Below are positions 8,925 to 17,886 of a DNA stretch of 64,000 nt, in pieces. The DNA is from Pseudomonadales bacterium (lineage in GTDB: Bacteria > Pseudomonadota > Gammaproteobacteria > Pseudomonadales > Azotimanducaceae): NCBI GenBank assembly GCA_028281885.1, contig JANQJA010000016.1, positions 62,001 to 126,000 on the forward strand, read 5' to 3'. The stretch's first letter is position 1. Every line of letters starts with the position of its first letter. The translations under genes were made by a program, and so were the position numbers. The notes under the pieces were generated by a model. The model was not told the origin of the DNA, searched no databases, and saw only the letters and a program-made list of their open reading frames with translations.

Positions 8925-11900
8925 ATGTCACGTTCGACGATCATTGTCCTCGGAATGCACCGCAGCGGAACCTCCGCCCTGACGCGGGTTCTTAACCTCG
9001 GCGGTGCCGAGCTGCCGGAGGATTTGACCGAGGCCATACCCGGTAACAACGAGAAGGGGTTCTTTGAATCCCGAGAACTGTTGCTCATCAATATTCGTTT
9101 GTTACAGGCTCTGGGAACTGAATGGTGGTCCGCCAGTCCACTGGACCCAAAACGATTTCGATCCCGTTCCCTCGACGAGAACCGGCGCCAGATTCGCAGG
9201 TATCTTGCTGCGCAGCTCAATGGCCGGGACATATTGTTGCTCAAAGATCCGAGAATGTGTCGGCTGTTTCCGCTGTGGAAGAGCGAGATCCGAAAGGCGA
9301 AGAGCGATCTTGGCGTCGTGCTTGCGCTTCGCGACCCTCGAGCCGTTGCCAGTTCACTGAACGAGCGTGACGGCATTCCGCTTGAGCACGGCTACCTGCT
9401 GTGGCTTCGACATATGCTTGAGGCAGAACGTTCGTCCAGAGGCACGGCGAGGCTCATCGTCTGCTATGAGTCACTGCTGGCGGACTGGAAGCCGGTCGTT
9501 GCCACGATCGCGGAGAAGATGAAGCGCGTCTGGCGCCCGGACTGGTCTGACAGCGCGGCTGAAGTGTCAGGTTTTCTTGAGAATCGGCTCAACCATTTCG
9601 ATGGCTCGGTCGAGGGTTTTTCTGGCGCAACCCTTGTTGCGGAGGCCTATTCTGCGTTTATGGCGTCGGCCAGGGGAACGATGGATGAAGGTGAATTTCG
9701 GAACAAGCTGGATGGAATTGTCGACAAACTGACGGAAGTTGACCAGCTTGTAGGGCAGAGCCTCGACTACACCATTCAGCAGTATGTGCAGCAGAAACTA
9801 GAGAACAGTCGTCAGCAGGCGACGAGCGAACTTCTGGAAACGCTCAGTCAGGAATTCAGTGCCCGGGTCGAGAAACTCGATGAGTCCTCAAAAGCGCGTG
9901 CCGATCTTGAGCGAAGGGTCGAAGGACTGCAGTCGGATCTCAAGCGGATGCGTGAATATGCGGAAGGTTTGCAGGCCCATCGGGATAAACTTGCCGATCA
10001 GTTGAAAGAGGTCAATGGGGCACTGGCTGACAGACGTCAACAACAGGAAGAATTGACTACCCTGAAAAAGTACGCGGAAGGTCTCAGGGAAGATCGTGAT
10101 CGAATCAGGGACGTCCTCAGCGATGTACGGCAATCATTGCAAGTGCACCAACAGCATTTCTCAAAGGTTGAGCAGGAGCGGGACTCGGCCCTTCGATCGC
10201 TGGAAAACGCGCGTCACCAGCGCAACGAAAGAGAAACGGAACTCCGACAGCTTCAGGGTGAGCACGAATCGGTTGCCAGGGCACTTGCCAATGCGAGGCA
10301 GCAGCGAGATGAGAAGGATAGTGCCCTGAGGCAATTGCAGGGTGAGCATACTTCAATCAGCAAGGCGTTGGAGCAAGCTCGCAGTCAGCGGAATGAGAAA
10401 GAAGGTGCTCTGCGCCAACTCCAGGCTGAGCACGAGTCCACCGGCCGGGCGCTGGAGAATGCGCGTCGTCAACGGAACGAAAACGAAGCATCGCTGACGA
10501 CAGCTCAAGGTGAGCTCAAGTCGGCCCTGTCCCGGTTGGAAGAGAATGAGCTTGAACGCCAGTATCTGGGGAATTCACTCTCTCATTCAAAAAGAGAGTT
10601 GTCGGTATCCAGAAGGCGCGTCGATTCGTTGCGACGTTCGTCTCAGGAAAAGCTGAAGCAACAAAACAACCTTGCTGAGCAGACCCTTCGCGATGAAATG
10701 ATGAAACGCCTGCCTCAAACGGGAGGCACGTTCAACATCTGGCGGCATGAAGCGGTGGAGATAGAACGTGATCCACAGAGCCAGGTTGCGGTTGCCGGTG
10801 TCGAGGCGGGTTCCGCGGATCGATGGATGGAGACCTCGCCAGCCGCAAAGTTTCGACTGGCGCGGCAAATACTGAGTCGTCGTCTGTTTGACCCAGGCTA
10901 CTATCGGGGTGGATCAGGTGGCAGGCCGCTCATCAAGGCGATTCACTATCTGTCGGGAGGATGGCGCGAGCATGAGCCACATCCTCTGTTTGACAGTCAA
11001 TTCTATTGCCAGCAGGCATTCGGCGTTGCACCTGAAAAAGTGGATGGATGTCCGTTGGTTCACTATCTGCTGATTGGGTCTCGTGAAGGACTGTCGCCGC
11101 ATCCGCTGTTTGATCCGGCGTACTACCGCTCTCAGTTGCCTGCAGCCATGGCAGATAGTGTCGAGCCTCTAAGTCATTATCTGAGTTCGGGTCATTGCCA
11201 TCTGGTTGATCCCCACTGGGCATTCAGTGTGCATTGGTACTTGTCGCAGAATGAAGACGTTCGTGTCGCAGGTGCTGAACCCTTGTCTCACTATCTTGCA
11301 CATGGTGAGTCAGAGGGCCGATCTCCGCATCCGTTTGTCAGTCTTGATTACTACGCAGAGCAGGTCGGTAGTGTCGACGCGCCACTGGTCGATTTTGTCC
11401 TCAATGGGGTCAGGAACAACCAGTCCTCACACCCGTTGATTGACGTTGATCACCTCGTTGCTCGAAATGGACCGCAGTCCAACTGGTTCAGATACCTGAT
11501 GGAGGGTACTGGAGACATTCGGCCTAACCATCTCTTTAGTTACGCCCAGTATCAGCAGCTGAATCCAGATGTCTCTTATCATCCGCTGGTTCATTATCTG
11601 GAGTTCGGCTGGCGGGAAAGGCGCCCGACTCATGTCCTGTTTGATGCCAGGTTCTATGCGGAAGCTGCTGCAATCCCCGCGGACACAGATCCCCTGGTTC
11701 ATTACTTCAGGACCCCACCGACGGAGCGGATTTCCGCGCATCCGATGTTTGACGAATCCTTTTACCGGGATCGACATGCCGATCTGAAAGGCACGCGGCA
11801 TGGGTTGTTTGATCACTATGTTAGGTACGGAGGAAACGAGGGACGACGTCCGGGACCGGGCTTTGATCCTGGCCACTACCTGGCCCAGGTTGATCCGCCT

Positions 11901-14900
11901 GACGGCTGGAATCCGCTCGAGCATTTTTTGCTGGTCGGACGGCGACTGGGGCTGGAACCACGGCTGGATGATCGGGGCGCTGCAGTGGCGGACTGGACCT
12001 ATTGTCGGGGCGATGTGGACCCCGAACCTGGCAGGCCCGGTGTGTTGCTGGTGGCTCACGTGGCTTCAAGCAACCTGTTTGGCAGTGAGCGGAGTTTCCT
12101 TGATATGGTCGAGGGGATGCGGGCGACAGACCTCGTCGATGTGATTGTCTGTCTGCCCCAGAACGAACCTGAGTATGTGGCTCGAATCCTGCCTTTTGTC
12201 ACGGGTGTTTATATCCGGCCCTATCCCTGGTGGGGTATTCATCAGGAGATCGATCGGGGAACGGTGGAGGCCTTTGTCCGTCTGATCGCAGCCGAGCCTT
12301 CGATCCGGGCTGTTCACGTCAACACGATGATGCCGAGAGAGCCACTCCTGGCTGCGCGTACGGCAGGAGTTCCGGGAATCGTGCACGTTCGCGAAATCAT
12401 CGACAAGGATGAACATCTGCGCGAGCGAATTGGACTTGGCTGGCAGGAAATCGTGTCTCGTCAGCATGACCTGGCGGATTTCTTCGTGTGCAATTCCGAG
12501 GCGACACAACGGCTATATCCTGACCACTCTTTCGTTGTCCCCAATACCATTGATGTGCTCGATTTCGAGAAAGCCGTCGCGGCAAAGTCACCCGCTCGCG
12601 AAGGAGGGTGCTTTTCGGTCGGTATGATCTCGTCGAACCTGGAGAAGAAGGGGATTGCTGATCTTGTCGAACTGGCTCGCTCCATGGCGGACGATAGCCG
12701 GTTTAAGTTTTTGCTGATTGGACCCGAGACACCTGACTTGCTGGAAATTGTGACAGGTGCGCCCGCCAATGTTGTTTGCACTGGTTACGTTGAGGACCCG
12801 GCTGAAGCCATTGCGCGACTGGACGTGGTCGTTAACTTCTCGCATTTCGCCGAGTCATTTGGACGAACCATTCTGGAGGCGATGGCCGCGTCGAAACCTG
12901 TGATTGTTTACGACTATGGCGCGCTGCCCTATCTGGTGGAGGATGGAGAGTCCGGATACATCGTACCTTATCGCAGTGCACTGGATGCCAAGCCGCTGCT
13001 TGAAAAGTTCGCGAGTGACGAATCCCTGCGGGTTCGCCTCGGTCGGCGGGGCCGGCAGATTGCTCTGGAAAAATTTGATGTGCGTATATATGTGGAAAGG
13101 CTGGCAGATGCCTACCAGCTTATTCTAAACGATGACACGTCGCATGGATCTCGCCCGCAGCGGCCATCGGCCCTGTCGAACCACGAAATCTCCGCGAAGG
13201 AGGTACTCCCGGCTAAGTTCGATCGTACTGAGACTGATCGTCCGATTCGCATCGCCTATTTCCAGTGGCATTTCCCGGTGCCATCGGAGACCTTCGTACT
13301 CAATGAATTGCGGGATCTTGTGGCGCAGGGGCACGATGTCCACGTCTATTGTCGCCAGAGCCCGTACCGGGATTTCACACCGGACTTCGATATCGGCTGG
13401 ACGCGAGTTGATACACCCGAGGAACTCGCTTCCGCGCTAACGCAGACGGGCCGCAACATTGTTCACTCACACTTTACCTATCCGACTGTAACGGACATGG
13501 TATGGCCGGCCTGCCAATTGTCAGGGTCTCAGTTTACTTTTTGCGCCCATGCCCAGGACATCTTCAGATACGACAATGATGCGAAAAATCGAATTGGTGA
13601 GGTGGTATCGGCGCCAGAGTGTGTGACGGTTTTTGTTCCTGGGCGCTTTCATTTTGACTATCTGGTGGAGCGGGGTGTACCGGCGGACAAGATTGTCATC
13701 AATCCGCAGGGTATTGATACGACGCTCTATCCTGAAGTTGAGTTTCAGCATGTTGGTCGATCCGGTCGTCGACTCTGTGCGGTACATCGATTTACCCAGA
13801 AGAAGGGGATTGAGTCGGTGATTCGAGCGGCCGCGCGAGTGGCAGAACTCGGTATCGAGATTGATCTGTATGGCTATGGTGATGATGTCACTGACTATCG
13901 GGATTTGATTGACAAGGTTGGTGCCGAGAACCTCCATATTCATGAAGGTGTCATCAGCCGGGAACAGATGATCGATGTTTTTGCGAAAAGTGATCTTTTC
14001 CTGGCGCCTTCGGTTCGGGCGGATGACGGCGACATGGATGGTATTCCGACGGTGGTGATGGAAGCCATGATGTGCGGCTTGCCGGTGTTGACGACCAATG
14101 TATCCAGTCTGGCTGAACTGGTGATGGACGGGCATACCGGTGTCGTCTGTGAGCCCGGAGATCCGGCCAGCCTGGCTGCGGCGATAGAGCGTTTCTACGC
14201 CATGTCAGACGTCGATGTGGAAAGAATGATTGAAGCGGCCGCCTTACATGTTCGTGATCGATTTGACGTGCAGCGACTGCTGCGAATGTCGAAGCGCGTC
14301 TGGCAGCAAACCCGTCTGGATATTGTGCTTGTCACATGGAACAACCTTCCGGAATTGCAGGAGGTTGTATCGAGAATCTATCGGTTCACGCACTTTCCGT
14401 TTCATCTGATTATCTGCGACAACGACAGCGATCAGGATGTAAAGGATTTCCTCGGTTCGCTGTATGAAGAGCATGACAACCTGACCCTGATTCACAAGGG
14501 CAAAAACAGTATGGTTGGTCCGGGTACAAATACAGCGATTAGCCGCGGCGATGGTGAATTTGTGGTTTATATCTGTGGCCGTGAGGGCTTTATCAGCCAG
14601 CCGTTCTGGGACAGCGCGGTCGTCAACTACATGACCGAGAATCCGAGCGTTGGTCTTGCCGGCACGCTTTGTTATTCGCCCAGCTATTTGTTCGGCAGGG
14701 ATTATCCCAAAGGTGTGGCGGAGTGGGAGAATTTCAGGAATCAGTCTTTTGCGGTTAACAACCCGGATCGTATGTTCAGTCATGTGCAAGGCGGATTCTT
14801 TGCCATGAGGCGCTCAATGCTTGATGAGATTGGTGGTTTTAGTGATACCGTTCCTCACAACTATACAGACGTAGAGTTCAGCTACTATGTCGAAAGTTGC

Positions 14901-15587
14901 GGCTGGGAATTGGGAGAAATCCCCCACGTGCTGGCGCTGTTTAACAAGACTCGTCCCGATATTGTCTCGCGCCTTGATGAATCCGTTTTTGCGACCCATC
15001 CGCCGACCCTGGATCAGGTCAAGTGGCTGGATTCCATTGCGGTGTCCAGGGGTGGTGCCTGCAATGTCTGTGGATATCTGGGTGAGTCCAAATTTGACAC
15101 CTGTGATGCTTGTGGCTCGGTCAGTATGGACCGAAGTCTTTACCGCGTATTGGCAGAGAGTGTATTAACCTATCGACGCCTTCCGGCACTGGCCATTGGT
15201 CTGGGTGAACCGTTGAAGCAGTTCTGGACCCGGAGTTTCCAGGGAGGATACCTGTCGGGTCCGGACTCATTGGAGTTACTCGCGGAGCAGGGCAGGTTCG
15301 ATCATGCCGATGGTCGGTTGCGGTTGATCGTCATCAGAGGTATTGATGCCATGGACGTTGACGAGCGTAGTCAACTGCTGTCTGAATCTCGCCGTTTGCT
15401 CAACCCGGGTGAGGGAGAACTCTGGTTACAGCCGCGTTATCAAGTGGCAGGAGGCGAGTCCAGGCTGCTTCAGTTCTCTGAAATTATCGATCAGGTCGAC
15501 CGGTCGGGCTTTCGCGTTGTGGAAGGAGTCCGTTATTCATCTGCCGTGATCGACTTCGATGCGCATGTGATTTTGAAGTGTATTTAA
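8925..15587 (+). CDS. Giant multidomain protein: sulfotransferase, coiled coil, repeats, two GT4, one GT2, zinc ribbon
   Basis: One uninterrupted 2220-residue frame. Residues 1-235: sulfotransferase with the PAPS 5'-phosphosulfate loop GMHRSGTSALTR and 3'-phosphate site LALRDPRAVASSL. Residues 253-592: coiled coil including four 28-residue repeats (424-535). Residues 642-1014: ten repeats of the 'HPLFD..YY...HYL..G' kind. Residues 1036-1400: GT4 domain with E-x7-E (ESFGRTILE). Residues 1441-1796: second GT4 domain, where the first acid of that motif is Asp (DGIPTVVME). Residues 1797-2022: GT2-like domain (LDIVLVTWNN, CDNDSD). Near 2046: zinc ribbon CNVC...CDAC. The last 150 residues resemble the second half of a SAM methyltransferase (SRRLLNPGEGELWL). 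It probably builds and sulfates a glycan at the membrane or cytoplasm. I see no signal peptide. The start ATG 8925 has only a weak ribosome site. Confidence 0.85.
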   Translation: MSRSTIIVLGMHRSGTSALTRVLNLGGAELPEDLTEAIPGNNEKGFFESRELLLINIRLLQALGTEWWSASPLDPKRFRSRSLDENRRQIRRYLAAQLNGRDILLLKDPRMCRLFPLWKSEIRKAKSDLGVVLALRDPRAVASSLNERDGIPLEHGYLLWLRHMLEAERSSRGTARLIVCYESLLADWKPVVATIAEKMKRVWRPDWSDSAAEVSGFLENRLNHFDGSVEGFSGATLVAEAYSAFMASARGTMDEGEFRNKLDGIVDKLTEVDQLVGQSLDYTIQQYVQQKLENSRQQATSELLETLSQEFSARVEKLDESSKARADLERRVEGLQSDLKRMREYAEGLQAHRDKLADQLKEVNGALADRRQQQEELTTLKKYAEGLREDRDRIRDVLSDVRQSLQVHQQHFSKVEQERDSALRSLENARHQRNERETELRQLQGEHESVARALANARQQRDEKDSALRQLQGEHTSISKALEQARSQRNEKEGALRQLQAEHESTGRALENARRQRNENEASLTTAQGELKSALSRLEENELERQYLGNSLSHSKRELSVSRRRVDSLRRSSQEKLKQQNNLAEQTLRDEMMKRLPQTGGTFNIWRHEAVEIERDPQSQVAVAGVEAGSADRWMETSPAAKFRLARQILSRRLFDPGYYRGGSGGRPLIKAIHYLSGGWREHEPHPLFDSQFYCQQAFGVAPEKVDGCPLVHYLLIGSREGLSPHPLFDPAYYRSQLPAAMADSVEPLSHYLSSGHCHLVDPHWAFSVHWYLSQNEDVRVAGAEPLSHYLAHGESEGRSPHPFVSLDYYAEQVGSVDAPLVDFVLNGVRNNQSSHPLIDVDHLVARNGPQSNWFRYLMEGTGDIRPNHLFSYAQYQQLNPDVSYHPLVHYLEFGWRERRPTHVLFDARFYAEAAAIPADTDPLVHYFRTPPTERISAHPMFDESFYRDRHADLKGTRHGLFDHYVRYGGNEGRRPGPGFDPGHYLAQVDPPDGWNPLEHFLLVGRRLGLEPRLDDRGAAVADWTYCRGDVDPEPGRPGVLLVAHVASSNLFGSERSFLDMVEGMRATDLVDVIVCLPQNEPEYVARILPFVTGVYIRPYPWWGIHQEIDRGTVEAFVRLIAAEPSIRAVHVNTMMPREPLLAARTAGVPGIVHVREIIDKDEHLRERIGLGWQEIVSRQHDLADFFVCNSEATQRLYPDHSFVVPNTIDVLDFEKAVAAKSPAREGGCFSVGMISSNLEKKGIADLVELARSMADDSRFKFLLIGPETPDLLEIVTGAPANVVCTGYVEDPAEAIARLDVVVNFSHFAESFGRTILEAMAASKPVIVYDYGALPYLVEDGESGYIVPYRSALDAKPLLEKFASDESLRVRLGRRGRQIALEKFDVRIYVERLADAYQLILNDDTSHGSRPQRPSALSNHEISAKEVLPAKFDRTETDRPIRIAYFQWHFPVPSETFVLNELRDLVAQGHDVHVYCRQSPYRDFTPDFDIGWTRVDTPEELASALTQTGRNIVHSHFTYPTVTDMVWPACQLSGSQFTFCAHAQDIFRYDNDAKNRIGEVVSAPECVTVFVPGRFHFDYLVERGVPADKIVINPQGIDTTLYPEVEFQHVGRSGRRLCAVHRFTQKKGIESVIRAAARVAELGIEIDLYGYGDDVTDYRDLIDKVGAENLHIHEGVISREQMIDVFAKSDLFLAPSVRADDGDMDGIPTVVMEAMMCGLPVLTTNVSSLAELVMDGHTGVVCEPGDPASLAAAIERFYAMSDVDVERMIEAAALHVRDRFDVQRLLRMSKRVWQQTRLDIVLVTWNNLPELQEVVSRIYRFTHFPFHLIICDNDSDQDVKDFLGSLYEEHDNLTLIHKGKNSMVGPGTNTAISRGDGEFVVYICGREGFISQPFWDSAVVNYMTENPSVGLAGTLCYSPSYLFGRDYPKGVAEWENFRNQSFAVNNPDRMFSHVQGGFFAMRRSMLDEIGGFSDTVPHNYTDVEFSYYVESCGWELGEIPHVLALFNKTRPDIVSRLDESVFATHPPTLDQVKWLDSIAVSRGGACNVCGYLGESKFDTCDACGSVSMDRSLYRVLAESVLTYRRLPALAIGLGEPLKQFWTRSFQGGYLSGPDSLELLAEQGRFDHADGRLRLIVIRGIDAMDVDERSQLLSESRRLLNPGEGELWLQPRYQVAGGESRLLQFSEIIDQVDRSGFRVVEGVRYSSAVIDFDAHVILKCI

Positions 15588-15596
15588 AGGATTCAG

Positions 15597-16382
15597 ATGG
15601 TTGACACGATCGATGGCGGGCCGGCCCTTGCCGCTTTCAGTGAGCGGCACCCTGGTATGCGACAATTGGTGGGCGGGTCCCCCAGTGCGAGCATCTCTGT
15701 CGATGATGGCATGTACAGTCCCGGGAATGACAGCTACTACTTCCTCTGTGGATATGACGCTGCGCGGCTCTGCCTTTCAGCATTGAAGGAACTTTCGCTC
15801 GATCGGCAGGCGGTGACCAGCGTTCTGGACTATGCGTGCGGATTTGGCCGTGTCGGCAGGGTGCTTCAAGCCTGTTTCCCTGATGCCCTTATGCTGGGCG
15901 CAGATGTGGATCCCAAGGCGCTTGATCACTATCAATCGATTTTAGGCGTGGAAACGGTGCGGCTTTCCAAGGACGTTGATGCGGCAAGGTCGATTGATGG
16001 CGACTTCGACCTGATCTGGGTTGGTTCGCTGTTCACGCATCTGCCGGAACCCCATGTCGAAGTGCTGATCTCGGATCTGGGTGACAGGCTGTCAGAGCAG
16101 GGGATTCTGGCGTTTACGCTACATGGCGACTATGTCGTCGACAGGCTGGCGAAGGGCGAAAAGAACTATGGGCTTGATGCGGAAGGGATCAGCAACCTGG
16201 TATCGGAATTTAAAAATACAGGCTTTGGTTTCTCAACCTATCCCGGGGTGCAGGGTTACGGCATCTCAGCCACGTCTTTCACATCCGCAAGCGACAAGAT
16301 CGAACGTGCCTCGATGCGCCTTGTCACGCACCAGGCGCGCGGCTGGGTTCAACACCAGGATTTCTATGCGGTTGCCCGTTAG
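15597..16382 (+). CDS. Class I SAM-dependent methyltransferase
   Basis: This 261-residue protein begins 9 bp after the giant gene, with AAAGGA at 15586-15591 as ribosome site. Motif I is VLDYACGFGRVGRVL near residue 74, followed by an acidic residue after the next strand (GADVDPKALDHY) and the motif-IV region DLIWVGSLFTHLPEP. It is likely to methylate a sugar or a lipid-linked glycan intermediate in the same pathway. The C-terminal part (FSTYPGVQGYGISATSF) should form the acceptor side. Its last four bases overlap the end of the convergent sulfotransferase gene. Confidence 0.82.
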   Translation: MVDTIDGGPALAAFSERHPGMRQLVGGSPSASISVDDGMYSPGNDSYYFLCGYDAARLCLSALKELSLDRQAVTSVLDYACGFGRVGRVLQACFPDALMLGADVDPKALDHYQSILGVETVRLSKDVDAARSIDGDFDLIWVGSLFTHLPEPHVEVLISDLGDRLSEQGILAFTLHGDYVVDRLAKGEKNYGLDAEGISNLVSEFKNTGFGFSTYPGVQGYGISATSFTSASDKIERASMRLVTHQARGWVQHQDFYAVAR

Positions 16383-17158
16383 CTGAAGTCTGGTACGGAC
16401 TTCCAGTGAGACAGATCGAGTCCGGTCAGTGTCTCGGTTCTCTCGATGTCATCTTTGAAGTATTGCTGAACAGCTGCCAGTTCGTCCGCTGTAAAGCGTG
16501 CGTGCTCCCTGGCTGCCGACGGAATATTGGTGGTGACCAGGACATCATCCTGCCAGGTTAGTGGGACACCCTCATTGATCGTGTTGGTTGGCACAGACTC
16601 CAGCGGGTCGACCTGCAGGAATTCGGTGGCGGTCCTGACGAAATTGACCGCATCGGTTTGTAGCGTGTTGAAGTCGATGAAACAGAAATGTTCACGTGGA
16701 TAGGCACCAAACCAGCGATCGATGGAATCTGCATACAGGCTGGAACGTGTGATTGAGAGCGAGTCACGTATGGTGAGGGTGTCCAGTATGGTGGTGCCGG
16801 GCTCATATCGTCCGCGACGCCAGTTGTGGATAAAGAAGGACACCGCTTTCTCGGTTGGCTGGCGTAGACACACAATGAATCTTGGCTGTCCCGGGATGAG
16901 CTGCTTGATGTGTTCCAGGGCGGGAGGCCACTGCAAATAGACGGTTGAACCCTCGCCGATCCATCTCTCTCCCTTCGCGTTGCCAAAATACTGCTTCAGG
17001 TAGCCGTTATAATCGGTCGCTGTCAGACCAGGTCGCTGGAAGAACAGGGGTTCCTTGGGATTGGAAAAAAAGATGTCCCGGTGCTGCGCGAGAGCGGCAG
17101 CCAGAAACGTCGTCCCCGACTTCTGTGCGCCGAGTATGAAGAAATTGGGGGTCTTCAC
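16379..17158 (-). CDS. Sulfotransferase (PAPS-dependent)
   Basis: This 259-residue protein has both PAPS-binding elements: the 5'-phosphosulfate loop FILGAQKSGTTFLAAAL at residues 7-23 and the 3'-phosphate region FIVCLRQPTEKAVSFF near residue 94. The length and motifs fit the carbohydrate sulfotransferase group. It would transfer sulfate from PAPS to hydroxyls of a glycan or lipid in the cytoplasm before export. It is the last gene of the seven-gene minus-strand operon and overlaps the ABC ATPase by 4 bp. It pairs logically with the sulfate-activation genes at 53843-59536. Confidence 0.85.
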   Translation of the reverse strand: MKTPNFFILGAQKSGTTFLAAALAQHRDIFFSNPKEPLFFQRPGLTATDYNGYLKQYFGNAKGERWIGEGSTVYLQWPPALEHIKQLIPGQPRFIVCLRQPTEKAVSFFIHNWRRGRYEPGTTILDTLTIRDSLSITRSSLYADSIDRWFGAYPREHFCFIDFNTLQTDAVNFVRTATEFLQVDPLESVPTNTINEGVPLTWQDDVLVTTNIPSAAREHARFTADELAAVQQYFKDDIERTETLTGLDLSHWKSVPDFS

Positions 17159-17886
17159 CGTCGGGCGCTCTGTTCTTTTGCGGCAGTGGATGGGCGGGAG
17201 GCCTGCTGATAGTTGTTGGCGACTTCCTTGGCATCACCGAGTTCGCGAATGTTCCCTTGCTCCAGCCACAGTACCCGATTGCACAGCCTTGCTGCCTGCT
17301 GTGGCGCCTGGGTAACGAACACGACAGTCTGCTCGCTTCCCATGCGCTCGATCATGGTCGCTTCCGCCTTGTCGCGAAACTCGATGTCACCGACACCCAG
17401 AACCTCGTCGATAAGGAGCAGGTCGACGTTTGAGTGAGTGCCAGTTGCAAAACCAAGTCGTGCTCTCATGCCGGCAGAGTAGGTTCGAACTGGCTCGTAA
17501 AAGAAGGGACCGAGTTCTGCGAACTCGCTGATCTTTGGTACCAGTTGTCTTGCAGACTTGCGGGAGTAGCCCTGGAGTACCAGGCTGACAATGACATTGT
17601 CCTCACCGGAAAGATCGGTGCGGAAACCCAGCCCGAGCGTCAGCAGGGAACGGGTTACTGCTCCCAGCGGTGAACGTATGGTGCCGGAAGTGGGTCTGAT
17701 GAGTCCGGTAAGCAGTTCCAGCAGGGTGGACTTGCCGCTGCCATTGCGACCGATAACGCCCAGGGTTTCACCCTGTTCGATGGTAAAACTGATGTCGCTC
17801 AACGCGGTATGGTGAAATGTTCGAAATAGGCCATGACGTACCTTGTATTCCATACCAACCGATGAGATTTCAAGCAATGCGGTCAT
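17155..17886 (-). CDS. ABC polysaccharide exporter, ATPase subunit (Wzt/KpsT type)
   Basis: The 243-residue ATPase has Walker A GRNGSGKST, signature YSAGMRARLGFA, Walker B LLLIDEVLGVGD and a switch region (VVFVTQAPQQAARLC) where the usual His is not obvious. The sequence just before Walker A is typical of the Wzt/TagH/KpsT group. It stops soon after the nucleotide-binding domain, so it lacks the C-terminal carbohydrate-recognition domain found in Wzt proteins such as that of E. coli O9a. In that it resembles KpsT and short Wzt forms. It pairs with the permease gene, which overlaps by one base. Confidence 0.9.
   Translation of the reverse strand: MTALLEISSVGMEYKVRHGLFRTFHHTALSDISFTIEQGETLGVIGRNGSGKSTLLELLTGLIRPTSGTIRSPLGAVTRSLLTLGLGFRTDLSGEDNVIVSLVLQGYSRKSARQLVPKISEFAELGPFFYEPVRTYSAGMRARLGFATGTHSNVDLLLIDEVLGVGDIEFRDKAEATMIERMGSEQTVVFVTQAPQQAARLCNRVLWLEQGNIRELGDAKEVANNYQQASRPSTAAKEQSARR

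Noticed and set aside
10194-10529. Tandem repetition that could be read as a DNA repeat or CRISPR array
   Set aside because: The period (84 bp) is a multiple of three, it lies in frame in the giant gene and encodes a heptad pattern. There are no spacer-repeat alternations.
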